Below are positions 1 to 8,249 of a stretch of 64,000 nt of DNA, piece by piece. The stretch is from Haladaptatus salinisoli (GTDB taxonomy: Archaea; Halobacteriota; Halobacteria; Halobacteriales; Haladaptataceae). The translations under genes were made by a program, and so were the position numbers. Positions within the stretch are counted from its first letter, which is position 1; each line of letters starts with the position of its first letter. Where the stretch lies: positions 434,001 to 498,000 of the forward strand of contig NZ_CP085329.1 in NCBI RefSeq assembly GCF_020614375.1, given 5' to 3'. The notes beneath the pieces were generated by a model, which saw only the letters and a program-made list of their open reading frames with translations, was not told the origin of the DNA and searched no databases.

Positions 1-639
1 ATCCGTGTTCACGCCGAACGGGAGCACCGTGAACTGGTCCGACCCGACGTCGTATTTCTCCCGATACTGCCGAGCCATCGTCGGTGTAATCACCGTGACG
101 TGGTCGGCGTGCGTGATCGCGAGCCGTTCGAGGTAGCTAACCGCGCTGTAGCTGATCGAGCGCTCGGACACGAACCCGAAGTCGGCCGCGTTGTCGATCC
201 AGAGGTCGAAGACGTCCACCACCCATCCCCGACCGAGCGCTTTCGCTACGACGCCCGGAAGGAGGGTGCTGTGCGGTCCGACGAGCGTCACTACGCAGTC
301 GTAACGCCACCACGTACAGAGCACGTACAGAGCGGCGTGAACCGCGAAAATGGCGTAGTTGAGTATTCGGGCGAAGTTCGATCTGTCCTCGGCCGGTTGG
401 TACGTCCACAGGCGCGTCACGGGGACGCCCTCGACCCGTTCGCGTTTCCACGGACGGTACGTCCGGTCGAACTCCTCGCACGGAACCGACGGCGGTGGAC
501 AGACGACGTGAGGTTCGAACCGCTCCGGAAGGTGTCGGCTCATCTGCTGCCATCGATGCGCGCCTCCGACGGATTCCGGGGGGAACATCTGCGAAACGAC
601 GAGCACGCGCACCGTCTCCGTGTTCGCCGATTCACTCAT
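1..639 (-). CDS. GT4-family glycosyltransferase, N-terminal part (cut by window edge)
   Basis: The first 213 residues of a glycosyltransferase run off the left edge without a stop. The N-terminus reads like the acceptor-binding half of GT-B enzymes: a short hydrophobic strand (VRVLVVSQMFPPE), a Gly-Gly loop (VGGAHRW), and later VTLVGPHSTLLPG and THADHVTVITPTMA, typical of family GT4. The nucleotide-sugar-binding half is not in the window, so donor and acceptor are unknown. The ATG lies inside the 3' end of the UDP-ManNAc dehydrogenase gene (8-nt overlap), so the two are translationally linked in a minus-strand operon for surface-glycan synthesis. It probably acts at the inner membrane face on a dolichol-linked intermediate (inference). 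Confidence 0.85.
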   Translation of the reverse strand, partial: MSESANTETVRVLVVSQMFPPESVGGAHRWQQMSRHLPERFEPHVVCPPPSVPCEEFDRTYRPWKRERVEGVPVTRLWTYQPAEDRSNFARILNYAIFAVHAALYVLCTWWRYDCVVTLVGPHSTLLPGVVAKALGRGWVVDVFDLWIDNAADFGFVSERSISYSAVSYLERLAITHADHVTVITPTMARQYREKYDVGSDQFTVLPFGVNTD

Positions 640-1921
640 CGTACCGTCGAGGATCGAGCGGATTTTCTCCCCCGAAACGTAGCAGCTGAATACCCGCTTC
701 AGCCAGTTCCGGTTCGAGCGCGCGCAGTTCCGCGTCGGTCGCGTCGTGCGAAACGAGTTGAAGAACGACGTCGGGTTTCACCCTGCGAAGTAGCGAATCG
801 AGGTCGTCGTACCCCATTCCGTCTACGTGGCGGTCGTAGTGATCGACGCGAAAGTGCTCGTTGCGAAGGGACTCTACGATCTCTATCGCGGGACTGTTCC
901 TGGAATCGTACGTCTCCGGCTTGTACGCCGCGCCGAGGGCGAGGATTAGCGGGGCCGTCCGATCGCCGACCGCTTGACGGATCTTTCGAGCGGCGACCTC
1001 CGGCATCTTATCGTTGATTCGCCGCGAGCCCGTGATGAGATTCGTGTGCTCCGGGTCGACCTCGTTGAGGAACCAGGGATCGACGGGGAGACAGTGGCCG
1101 CCCACCCCGATTCCGGGCGTCAGTATATCGACGCGCGGATGGTTGTTCGCCAGTTCGATGACCCGATTCATGTTCAGGTCGAGTTGCTCGCCGATGAGCG
1201 CGAATTCGTTCGCCAGCGCGATGTTGACGTCGCGAAACGTGTTTTCGAGGAGTTTGCACAGTTCCGCGGAGAGTAGATCCGTGAAGTAGACGTCCCCCTC
1301 CAAGAACGGTTCGTATATCGCCGCCGCGCGGCGCCTGCTCGCGTCGTCCACGCCGCCGATGATGCGGTCGTTGTGTCGAATCTCCTCGAAGACGTTGCCG
1401 GGGAGGATTCGTTCCGGCGAGTGCGCCAGTTGTACGTCTCGTCCGGGTTCGAACCCCTCCTGCCGGAGCGTCGGTACGATCGTCTTTTCGAAGGTGCGCG
1501 GTGGCAGAGTCGACTCGATGTTCACCAGATCACCCTCGGAGAGGTACGGGAGGATCGAATCGAGCGCGGTCTCGACGAACGAGATGTCGGGCGTCTTGCT
1601 CGGCTCCGCCAAGGGCGTCGGAACCGATATGACGAAAGCGTCGCCCTCGGTGGGCTCGGTTCGCGCTTCGAGGTGCTCGCTCACACGGTCGCTGGCTAAC
1701 AGCGTCTCGAACTCGTCCTCGTCAAAGTTGAGGTTTCGGTCGTTGATCGCCTTCACCACCTTCTCGTCGATGTCGACGCCGACGACGTTCCGTTCGTGCT
1801 TCGCGAGCAGGAGCGCGAGCGGCAATCCGATGAATCCGGTACCGACAACGACGATCGTGTCGAGCGCGTCTCCGCCGGCCGCCCGTGCGACTCGATCGTT
1901 ACTCGACGTCATAGTACTCAC
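632..1921 (-). CDS. wecC: UDP-N-acetyl-D-mannosamine dehydrogenase-type nucleotide-sugar dehydrogenase
   Basis: This 429-residue protein belongs to the UDP-glucose/GDP-mannose dehydrogenase family, which oxidises the C6 hydroxyl of a UDP-sugar to a carboxylate with two NAD+. An N-terminal Rossmann loop (VGTGFIGLPLALLL, about residues 26-40) binds NAD. The catalytic Cys lies in GVGGHCLPVDP near residue 277. The C-terminal domain (LALGAAYKPETYDSRNSPA) binds the UDP-sugar. Length and motifs fit the WecC branch. Two WecB-type 2-epimerases nearby would supply UDP-ManNAc, so UDP-ManNAcA is the likely product. It overlaps the epimerase gene upstream by 23 nt and the glycosyltransferase downstream by 8 nt, so all three are co-transcribed. 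Substrate is inferred from context. Confidence 0.88.
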   Translation of the reverse strand: MSTMTSSNDRVARAAGGDALDTIVVVGTGFIGLPLALLLAKHERNVVGVDIDEKVVKAINDRNLNFDEDEFETLLASDRVSEHLEARTEPTEGDAFVISVPTPLAEPSKTPDISFVETALDSILPYLSEGDLVNIESTLPPRTFEKTIVPTLRQEGFEPGRDVQLAHSPERILPGNVFEEIRHNDRIIGGVDDASRRRAAAIYEPFLEGDVYFTDLLSAELCKLLENTFRDVNIALANEFALIGEQLDLNMNRVIELANNHPRVDILTPGIGVGGHCLPVDPWFLNEVDPEHTNLITGSRRINDKMPEVAARKIRQAVGDRTAPLILALGAAYKPETYDSRNSPAIEIVESLRNEHFRVDHYDRHVDGMGYDDLDSLLRRVKPDVVLQLVSHDATDAELRALEPELAEAGIQLLRFGGENPLDPRRYDE

Positions 1922-2816
1922 GCATCCACTCGATCGTTTCCGGAACTCCCTCCTCCAACGGAACTCGCGCCTCGTGGTTCAGGTGACGCTTGGTCTTCTC
2001 GACGCTGGCCCGCTTGTTCAGCGTGTTGTGGGGCTCTCTGCCGCGATACTCGACGAGGTCGTCGTCCTTGTCGAGGTAGTCGAGGACGAGATCCGAAAGT
2101 TCCGCGATGTCGTGGTACTCCTCGCCGGCGATGTTGTACGCCTCGCCGGGGTTGAAGTTCTCGACGATGTTCGCGAGCGTGCGAACCGTGTCGTCGATGT
2201 ACGTGAACGACCGGTGGTGGTTCACGTAAACGTGGTACGGTAAATCGTGGAGCGAGCGGTAGCAGAACTTGCAGACGACGCTTCGGTACTCGCTGTACTT
2301 CTCCCCGGGACCGTAGGTGTTGAAGAATCGAACGCGCACGGTCTCGGTGTCGTAGCGGTCGGCGGCGTTCAAGATTTGCTGTTCGTTCACCCACTTCGAG
2401 ATGGCGTAATCGTTCAGATGGCGAGGGCCGTCTCGCAACGGAACGTCTTCGGTCATGACGCCGTCGTAGTCGCCGTACACCTCGCTACTCGAGGAGAATA
2501 TCATGCGGAATCCGTGCTCCTTCTGGAGTCGGAGCATGTTCTTCGTTCCGACGGCGTTCGAATTCCACATCGTTTCGTAGAAGTCCTCCCCGTTTCGCCT
2601 CCCGAATTCGGCGGCGAGGTGGTAGACGTAATCGAAATCCCGACTCTCGAACACTCGTTCGAGTTGCCGATACTCGCTCACGTCGCAGCGGTAGTATCGA
2701 TCGCGTTCGTGCCACGGGAGATCCGCAACCCAGACGTCGTGGCCTCGGGATTCTAACTCCTCTGTGAGCGGTGCGCCAATCGCACCTAACCCTCCGGTGA
2801 CTAAGATGTCCGTCAT
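1899..2816 (-). CDS. NAD-dependent sugar-nucleotide epimerase/dehydratase
   Basis: An extended short-chain dehydrogenase of 305 residues. The NAD-binding loop GGLGAIGAPL lies at residues 8-17, DVSEY follows strand 3, and the catalytic triad is Ser-Ser-Glu-Val-Tyr (about 112) with YAISK (Tyr near 135, Lys near 139). The C-terminal half holds VRFFNTYGPGEKYSEYRSVV, the UDP-sugar-binding region of GalE/RmlB-like enzymes. A 4-epimerase or 4,6-dehydratase cannot be told apart by eye. It leads a three-gene overlapping unit with wecC and a glycosyltransferase. A TATA-like element (taaataac, minus strand, about 2844-2851) stands about 30 nt before the ATG, predicting a short or absent leader. A perfect 14-bp palindrome lies between TATA and ATG. 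Confidence 0.85.
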   Translation of the reverse strand: MTDILVTGGLGAIGAPLTEELESRGHDVWVADLPWHERDRYYRCDVSEYRQLERVFESRDFDYVYHLAAEFGRRNGEDFYETMWNSNAVGTKNMLRLQKEHGFRMIFSSSSEVYGDYDGVMTEDVPLRDGPRHLNDYAISKWVNEQQILNAADRYDTETVRVRFFNTYGPGEKYSEYRSVVCKFCYRSLHDLPYHVYVNHHRSFTYIDDTVRTLANIVENFNPGEAYNIAGEEYHDIAELSDLVLDYLDKDDDLVEYRGREPHNTLNKRASVEKTKRHLNHEARVPLEEGVPETIEWMREYYDVE

Positions 2817-2829
2817 CGCAGCAAAGTAG

Positions 2830-2843
2830 ACACCGGCCGGTGT
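2830..2843. promoter_or_regulatory. 14-bp perfect palindrome at the promoter of the epimerase operon
   Basis: ACACCGGCCGGTGT is a perfect inverted repeat between the wecB stop (2852) and the epimerase start (2816), immediately downstream of a TATA-like taaataac. It could be an operator overlapping the transcription start or an intergenic hairpin. No T-run follows in either direction, so a simple terminator is less likely. Confidence 0.4.
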
Positions 2844-2851
2844 TATTTAGT

Positions 2852-3976
2852 TTATGGACGCGTCCCGCCCGATCGTCCGTCGCTCGGGTCGTCGCCGTTC
2901 AGTAACGCGTCGACGATGCGTTCGGCCGCCGTCCCGTTTCCGAAGGGATTCGGCCAGTCGCGCGTCGCCGATAGCATCTGTTCCCCAGCGGTACGGATGC
3001 GATCCGGGTCGGTGCCGACGAGGACGTTCGCGTTCACTTCGAGCGTCTCCGGTCGCTCCGTCGCCGTTCGCATCGTCACGCACGGCGTGTTGAGGATACA
3101 CGCCTCCTCCTGAACGCCGCCCGAGTCGGTGAAGACGAGCGCGGATGCGCTTTCGAGTCGGAGGAAATCGAGGAAGTCCTGCGGTTCGATGACTCGTATC
3201 ACGTCCGGAACCGGCAAGTCGTGCGCCGCGAGCATGGATTCGGCCCTCGGGTGGAGCGGGTACACGATGTCGCTATCGGTCTCCTCGGCGAAGGAGGCGA
3301 CCCCGTCGAGGATGCACGCGAATCGACCGGGGTCGTCGACGTTGCTCGCACGGTGCGCGGTCATGAGACAGAACTCCCCGGGAATGAGGTCGTGCTCGTC
3401 GAGGACGGTGCTTCGCTGCGCCGCCAACTTTCGGTGCTGCTCGACCGCGTCGACGATGGTGTTTCCCGTGACGAAGATCCGATCGTCGGAAATGCCCTCT
3501 GCCCGCAAGTACTCCTTGGACTGCTCGGTCGGCGCGAACAGGTAATCCGCGGCGTGGTCGGTGAGCACCCGGTTGACCTCCTCGGGCATCCGGCGATCAA
3601 AACTCCGTAACCCCGCCTCGACGTGGGCGAGTTCGACGTCGAGTTTCGCCGACGCGAGCGCTCCGGCGAGAACGGAGTTCGTATCGCCCTGAACTAAGAC
3701 GGCGTCGGGCCGTTCGTCCGCGAGCACGTCCTCGATACGGGCGAGCATCTCGGCGGTCTGTCGCCCGTGTGACCCCGAACCCACGTCGAGATTGTACTCC
3801 GGCGGCGGGAGGTCGAGTTGCTCGAAGAACACCGCGTCCAAGTTTTCGGAGTAGTGCTGTCCCGTATGAATCACCGCGTTCGGAACGTTATCGTCGCCGA
3901 ACTTTCGTATTATTGGTGACAGTTTTATGATCTCCGGACGCGTCCCTAGTATCGTTACGAATCTCGTGTCCCCCAT
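2852..3976 (-). CDS. wecB: UDP-N-acetylglucosamine 2-epimerase (non-hydrolysing), copy 1
   Basis: WecB-family epimerase, which interconverts UDP-GlcNAc and UDP-ManNAc, the substrate of the neighbouring WecC-type dehydrogenase. Visible family motifs in order: GTRPEIIKLSP at the N-terminus (about 9-19), HTGQHYS, VQGDTNSVLAGAL (catalytic Asp region, near 95), HVEAGLRS with MPEEVNRVLTD, APTEQS, VTGNTIVDA, TAHRASN, YPLHPR and DSGGVQEEACILNTPCVTMR. The reading frame also opens at a TTG 30 nt upstream. The ATG at 3976 is preferred because the protein then starts MGDTRFVTILGTRPE, the normal family start, giving 374 residues. The usual Glu of the HRREN motif is Ala here (HRASN). It sits between a glycosyltransferase gene and the epimerase gene, all on the minus strand. 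Confidence 0.9.
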   Translation of the reverse strand: MGDTRFVTILGTRPEIIKLSPIIRKFGDDNVPNAVIHTGQHYSENLDAVFFEQLDLPPPEYNLDVGSGSHGRQTAEMLARIEDVLADERPDAVLVQGDTNSVLAGALASAKLDVELAHVEAGLRSFDRRMPEEVNRVLTDHAADYLFAPTEQSKEYLRAEGISDDRIFVTGNTIVDAVEQHRKLAAQRSTVLDEHDLIPGEFCLMTAHRASNVDDPGRFACILDGVASFAEETDSDIVYPLHPRAESMLAAHDLPVPDVIRVIEPQDFLDFLRLESASALVFTDSGGVQEEACILNTPCVTMRTATERPETLEVNANVLVGTDPDRIRTAGEQMLSATRDWPNPFGNGTAAERIVDALLNGDDPSDGRSGGTRP

Positions 3977-4021
3977 TCCAATTTGAAACGCTACCTCCGA
4001 CCTCAAGAAGGCTACTGTTTT

Positions 4022-5209
4022 TCACGACGAGGTCGAGAGTGAAACGCCTTCCGCGGCCGACTCCCCCTTGACCGCCGCGCGGTACGCGCGTTCGTGTCGG
4101 TCGGCGCACCGCTCTAGCGAGAACACGCGCTCCGCTCGACGTCGCGCTCGGTTTCCCCGCCGTCGTCGTTCCTCGGGTCGGCAGATCGCCTGACTCACGG
4201 CCGTTGCCAGCGAGTCGGGGTCCTTCGGCGGGACGACCCATCCGTGCGAACCGTCGCGGATCTGTTCGCTAACGCCGCCGACGTCCGTGGCCACGATGGG
4301 GCGGCGCATCGCCATCGCCTCGAGAACGGCCATCGGACACGCCTCCGCGACCGACGGCAGCACGAAAATATCGAACAGGGCGAGCACCTCGGCGACGTCC
4401 GAACGGTGGCCGAGGAAGTGGACGATACCGTCGAGATCGAGCTTCGAACGGAGCCGTTCAAGGCGACGGACGTACTCGGCGCGCGTCTCGAGTCGCTTGC
4501 CGACGATCAGTACGGTGACGGAACCGTGCCGGTCGACGATCCGTCTCGTAGCTCGCAGCAAGTACTCGTACCCTTTTATCGGATTGAGGTTACCGATGGC
4601 TCCGATGACCGTCCTCTCCGAATCTAAGTTCACTGCTTCCGGCAGTCCATCGACGGACGGCTCGATCCGATCGGGGTCGAACGCGCGTACGTCAACCGGC
4701 GCGTATATCGTTCGGTGGGAACTCTCCGCTGAGAAGTAGTGATCGTCGACGGCGTCGGCGGCGACGACGATCTCGTCCGCGAGTCGAGTCGCCAGCGCCG
4801 CCGCAATCCGGGTTACCGGCCACGACATCGACGTGTCGTTGAAGTGCCAAACGAGCGGAACGTCGGCGGCAGCGGCCGCGATCCCGGCTTGGACGTTCAA
4901 CGGGCCGTTCACGTGAGCGACGTCGGCGGACGCGGCGCCGAAGACGCGCGCGATCTGACGGGTTGAAAGAGGGAGGTTTGCGAGGTATCGTGCGTTCGCG
5001 CCGACCCTGCGCGGCGGACGGAGGCGGGGGAGACCGGGTCGGTAGACGTCGAATCCGCGTTCGACCGCTCGCCGCTCGAACGCGTCCGTTCCGTTCGGGA
5101 GGAGAAACGACGTCTCGATACCTCGCTCTCGGAGTTTCACGGCGACGGACAGCGCCCGGAGTTGCGGACCGCCGACGCGAGGGTCGGGAAGGCAGTTCAG
5201 CACTCGCAT
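4022..5209 (-). CDS. GT4-family glycosyltransferase
   Basis: A 395-residue GT-B-fold glycosyltransferase. The start MRVLNCLPDPRVGGPQLRAL has the short strand and double-Gly loop typical of GT4. The C-terminal domain carries GAIGNLNPIKGYEYLLRA, VGKRLETRAEYVRRL, VHFLGHRSDVAEVLALFD, and the donor-binding stretch FVLPSVAEACPMAVLEAMA with the E-x7-E signature, then PIVATDVGGVSEQI. The frame is open far upstream of 5209, but the conserved N-terminus begins at this ATG. A TATA-like gttata lies about 30 nt before it, on the minus strand. It is divergent from the sulfatase-fold gene at 5330. Sugar specificity is unknown. It probably adds one residue of the surface glycan on the cytoplasmic side. Confidence 0.88.
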   Translation of the reverse strand: MRVLNCLPDPRVGGPQLRALSVAVKLRERGIETSFLLPNGTDAFERRAVERGFDVYRPGLPRLRPPRRVGANARYLANLPLSTRQIARVFGAASADVAHVNGPLNVQAGIAAAAADVPLVWHFNDTSMSWPVTRIAAALATRLADEIVVAADAVDDHYFSAESSHRTIYAPVDVRAFDPDRIEPSVDGLPEAVNLDSERTVIGAIGNLNPIKGYEYLLRATRRIVDRHGSVTVLIVGKRLETRAEYVRRLERLRSKLDLDGIVHFLGHRSDVAEVLALFDIFVLPSVAEACPMAVLEAMAMRRPIVATDVGGVSEQIRDGSHGWVVPPKDPDSLATAVSQAICRPEERRRRGNRARRRAERVFSLERCADRHERAYRAAVKGESAAEGVSLSTSS

Positions 5210-5298
5210 TCGTTCGAGTTGTTTCTCTCCCTGCGTATAACTCCTTGGTCGGGGCTCACGTTCATCCGGCGCTCCGGACACCGCCGTCCGGGGATAAG

Positions 5299-5305
5299 CA
5301 TTTAA
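5299..5305 (+). promoter_or_regulatory. TATA-like element for the sulfatase-fold gene
   Basis: catttaa/tttaac lies 25-31 nt upstream of the ATG at 5330 in the intergenic region between divergent genes. This is the spacing of a leaderless haloarchaeal transcript. There is no Shine-Dalgarno-like sequence just before the ATG. Confidence 0.45.
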
Positions 5306-5329
5306 CGAGCACCGAAGTATAAACACTCC

Positions 5330-6559
5330 ATGATAGACGATGCGTTCGAGTCGACACTCGACGGTATCGACGTCGATAACATCTTCATATACGTCGGCGA
5401 CGCCGTTCGCTGGGACGCGCTCTCGCCTCGGATTGCGGGGCTCGGAACGACGGTGAAAACGGTCGCCGCCTCGACGTACAGTCCCTCGTCGTTCGCCTCG
5501 CTCGTCACCGGTCGGTACACTCCCAATCACGGAGTTCGGACGTTCTCCCACCGGATACCGAACGACGTATTTCGTTTCTTCGATGCGGAGGACGTCGAAA
5601 CGACGTTCGTCAACTCGATTTTCGAGTACGCCGACAGGGAACATCGGCGGGACGTCGACCCGATCTTCTCGGTCCTCGGCGTCGAACCGCCGGACGACGC
5701 GGACCCGTTCGACGACGTCGAACCGCCTTTTATCGCGATGGAGCGCGGGCCGGGCGGACACGCGCCCTACGGCGAGTTTTCGGGTACCGCTACCGAGTAC
5801 TTCCTGAGCGAGGACGCGACCGACTGTGACGACCTCGTCTCGGACTACCTGCGAAGCGTCGAACTCGACGCGAACCAGTTCCTCCGCCGAATCGAGGAAC
5901 TCGAACGGCGCGGGCTCACGGATGACACTCTGGTAGTGTACACCTCCGACCACGGTGAGCTACTCGGGGAGGACGGGATGGTCGGCCACAGTTCGCCGAT
6001 GCGCCCCGAACTCGTGTACGTGCCGACCGTTTTCATCCATCCCGACCTGCCGGAAAGGGGCGTTCGGAACGAGGTGTTGCACCACGCAGACCTCCTTCCG
6101 ACCGCGTTCGACGTGCTGGACCTAGAGACGCCTCCGAACGCCTGTGATGGCGCGGTGGCGACCAAGGGACTGTCGAACGAAGCGCGGCCCTCCGCCTGCT
6201 TCAGGGAATTTCTTCCCGACTCCGTACCGATGCTATCGGGCGACTTGGCCTACGGAGGGGCGTGGGACGCAAACGGCGGATACGCGTTCGCCAGGGGTTC
6301 CCGGGCCGATCGGCTGGCCGTGCTCGGAGCGAAGCTGTTTCGGAGTTCGAAGCGCCGCCACATGCGCCGACGGGTAGGATCGCTAGCGGTCGCGTACGCC
6401 CGCTCGGAAACGCGCTACGGCACGCCGAGATTCGATCGTGAAGAAGCCCGTCGCGTTCTTTTCGAGTCGATGCGGAGGCTCGGAACCGTCCGGGAAACCG
6501 ATCTCTCGGTCGACGCACGGCAACAGTTACGAAACCTCGGATACGTCGAAACTCGGTAA
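5330..6559 (+). CDS. Alkaline phosphatase/sulfatase-superfamily protein in a glycan cluster
   Basis: The 409-residue protein has the alkaline-phosphatase/sulfatase fold. The metal-binding Asp is near residue 24 (YVGDAVRWDAL). A nucleophile loop follows near 47-55 (STYSPSSFASLVTGR), where canonical sulfatases have C/S-x-P-x-R. The second metal site is DHGELLGEDGMVGHSSP near 206. No signal peptide or membrane segment is visible, so it appears cytoplasmic, unlike exported sulfatases. The nucleophile position is Ser/Thr-rich rather than the formylglycine Cys context. It may remove or transfer a sulfate or phospho-group on the glycan (inference). The flippase gene follows on the same strand after 63 nt. 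A second, shorter member of the superfamily lies at 9989-10894. Confidence 0.75.
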   Translation: MIDDAFESTLDGIDVDNIFIYVGDAVRWDALSPRIAGLGTTVKTVAASTYSPSSFASLVTGRYTPNHGVRTFSHRIPNDVFRFFDAEDVETTFVNSIFEYADREHRRDVDPIFSVLGVEPPDDADPFDDVEPPFIAMERGPGGHAPYGEFSGTATEYFLSEDATDCDDLVSDYLRSVELDANQFLRRIEELERRGLTDDTLVVYTSDHGELLGEDGMVGHSSPMRPELVYVPTVFIHPDLPERGVRNEVLHHADLLPTAFDVLDLETPPNACDGAVATKGLSNEARPSACFREFLPDSVPMLSGDLAYGGAWDANGGYAFARGSRADRLAVLGAKLFRSSKRRHMRRRVGSLAVAYARSETRYGTPRFDREEARRVLFESMRRLGTVRETDLSVDARQQLRNLGYVETR

Positions 6560-6622
6560 CACGTATGACGACTACGCACCGTCTTCCCAGCGGACGCGTC
6601 GTAGTTCGTATCGAGGGGTATC

Positions 6623-8167
6623 GTGAGCGATAGCTCGCTTCGAACGCTCCTGGGCGGAAGCGTCGTCCTATTCGGGGGGATGGTCTGTCAGTTAGTGCTC
6701 GGATTCGTCGCCAGAATAGTCACCGCGCGATACCTCTCGCCGGCGGAGTACGGGGCGATCGGTCTCGGTATCAGCTTGGTCACGTTCTTCGGGACGCTCT
6801 CCGTTCTCGGCGTCGATATGGGCGTCGCTCGGTTTCTCCCTCGGTACGATGACTCCCGTTCGACGCGGGGCGTTCTCGTCTCCGCGTTCCGGATGAGTAT
6901 CCCGGTCGCCGTGCTCGTCGGCGCGGTGACCGCGCTGTTTCCCGCCCGCATCGCGTCCGTGCTCGGCGGGAGCGATGCGGTGGGCGTCATCCGAGTCTTC
7001 GGGCTGATGATCCCGATAGCCGCGCTGCTTCGCCTGACCGTGGGAAGCATCCGCGGCCTCCAACTCGCTACCCCCCGGGTCTACGCCAAGGATATCGCGC
7101 TTCCGCTCGCCCGACTCGTGCTCATTTTCGCCGTCATCGCAGTAGGGGGAACGGCGTTCGATATCGCCCTGGCGTACCTCGTCGCCTACGTGATTGCCAC
7201 CGCCATAGCGTTCGTCTACCTTGGACGTCACACCGCCGTCTTCGACGTGAACGTGCCGTCGAAAACCATGTATCGCGATCTGTTGTTGTTTTCGGCGCCG
7301 CTCCTCATCTCGTCGATGACGTACCAAATGTTCACCAACATCGACGTGTTTCTCTTGGGGTACTTCACGGGTTCAACGGCACCGATCGGCGTCTATCAGG
7401 TCGTCTATCCGCTTTCGCAGTTACTCACGGTCTTTCTCGGTCCCGTGGGCTTCATGATCCTACCGATCATCTCGGAGTTACACAGCGAGAAGAACGAGGA
7501 CGAGATTCGGCGGGTGTACCGAGTCGCCGTGAAGTGGGTGTTCCTCTTCATGCTCCCGGTGTGCCTCACGTTCGTTCTCTTCCCCGAGACGATAATCAGC
7601 TACACGTTCGGCGAGAAGTACGCGATCGCCGGGCCGACGCTCGCCGTGCTTTCGCTCGCGTTTTTCACGCACTCGATGGCCGGACCGAACGCGGAGGCCT
7701 TGACCTCGATCGGCGAAAGCCGACTCATCATGTACGATAACATCATCGTCGCGCTCGCGAACGTCGGCCTGAACGTCGCTCTCATCCCTCACTACTCGTA
7801 CTTCGGCGCGGCCGTCGCGACCGCGCTCTCGTTCTGTTTGCTGAACGTGATCGTGACCGTTCAACTGTACCGCAGAGTCGGCATTCGACCGGTGTCGTTG
7901 GAGGTGCTCCGAATCGGTGCCATCGGAGCCCTGGCGTTCATCGCCGCGTGGGCAGTAACGCGGCAGTTCGATTTACGGCAGATATCGACCATGCTCGTCA
8001 CCGCGGCGGTGTTCGCGCCCGCCTACGCCGTCATCATCATTCGATTTGGAATCACGCGGGAAGAACTCGCGCTGTTCGAAACCGCCGATAACAGGTTCGA
8101 AGGCAAACTGCGGAGTATCAAGCGGCAACTCCGCCACGTAAGTCGGCGAACCGACACCGAGGAGTGA
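6623..8167 (+). CDS. Wzx-type oligosaccharide flippase (MATE-like fold)
   Basis: A 514-residue integral membrane protein with about 14 hydrophobic helices, belonging to the polysaccharide-biosynthesis flippase group (RfbX/Wzx, MOP superfamily). The N-terminal pattern (GGSVVLFGGMVCQLVLGFVA, TARYLSPAEYGAIGLG) is the family hallmark. It should move the lipid-linked oligosaccharide from the cytoplasmic to the outer face of the membrane, where AglB (15170-18118) can use it; Agl15 of Haloferax is a known haloarchaeal example of such a flippase. Translation starts at GTG 6623. The C-terminus is a basic cytoplasmic tail. It follows the sulfatase-fold gene and precedes the GT-C-like gene on the same strand. 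Confidence 0.85.
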   Translation: MSDSSLRTLLGGSVVLFGGMVCQLVLGFVARIVTARYLSPAEYGAIGLGISLVTFFGTLSVLGVDMGVARFLPRYDDSRSTRGVLVSAFRMSIPVAVLVGAVTALFPARIASVLGGSDAVGVIRVFGLMIPIAALLRLTVGSIRGLQLATPRVYAKDIALPLARLVLIFAVIAVGGTAFDIALAYLVAYVIATAIAFVYLGRHTAVFDVNVPSKTMYRDLLLFSAPLLISSMTYQMFTNIDVFLLGYFTGSTAPIGVYQVVYPLSQLLTVFLGPVGFMILPIISELHSEKNEDEIRRVYRVAVKWVFLFMLPVCLTFVLFPETIISYTFGEKYAIAGPTLAVLSLAFFTHSMAGPNAEALTSIGESRLIMYDNIIVALANVGLNVALIPHYSYFGAAVATALSFCLLNVIVTVQLYRRVGIRPVSLEVLRIGAIGALAFIAAWAVTRQFDLRQISTMLVTAAVFAPAYAVIIIRFGITREELALFETADNRFEGKLRSIKRQLRHVSRRTDTEE

Positions 8168-8249
8168 GATACGTGTCCAGACGACCGTTCGAACGGCCGG
8201 ACGATTTAACTTACCATCCGCGGTTCTTCCACGGGGTGGATTCAGCAAG

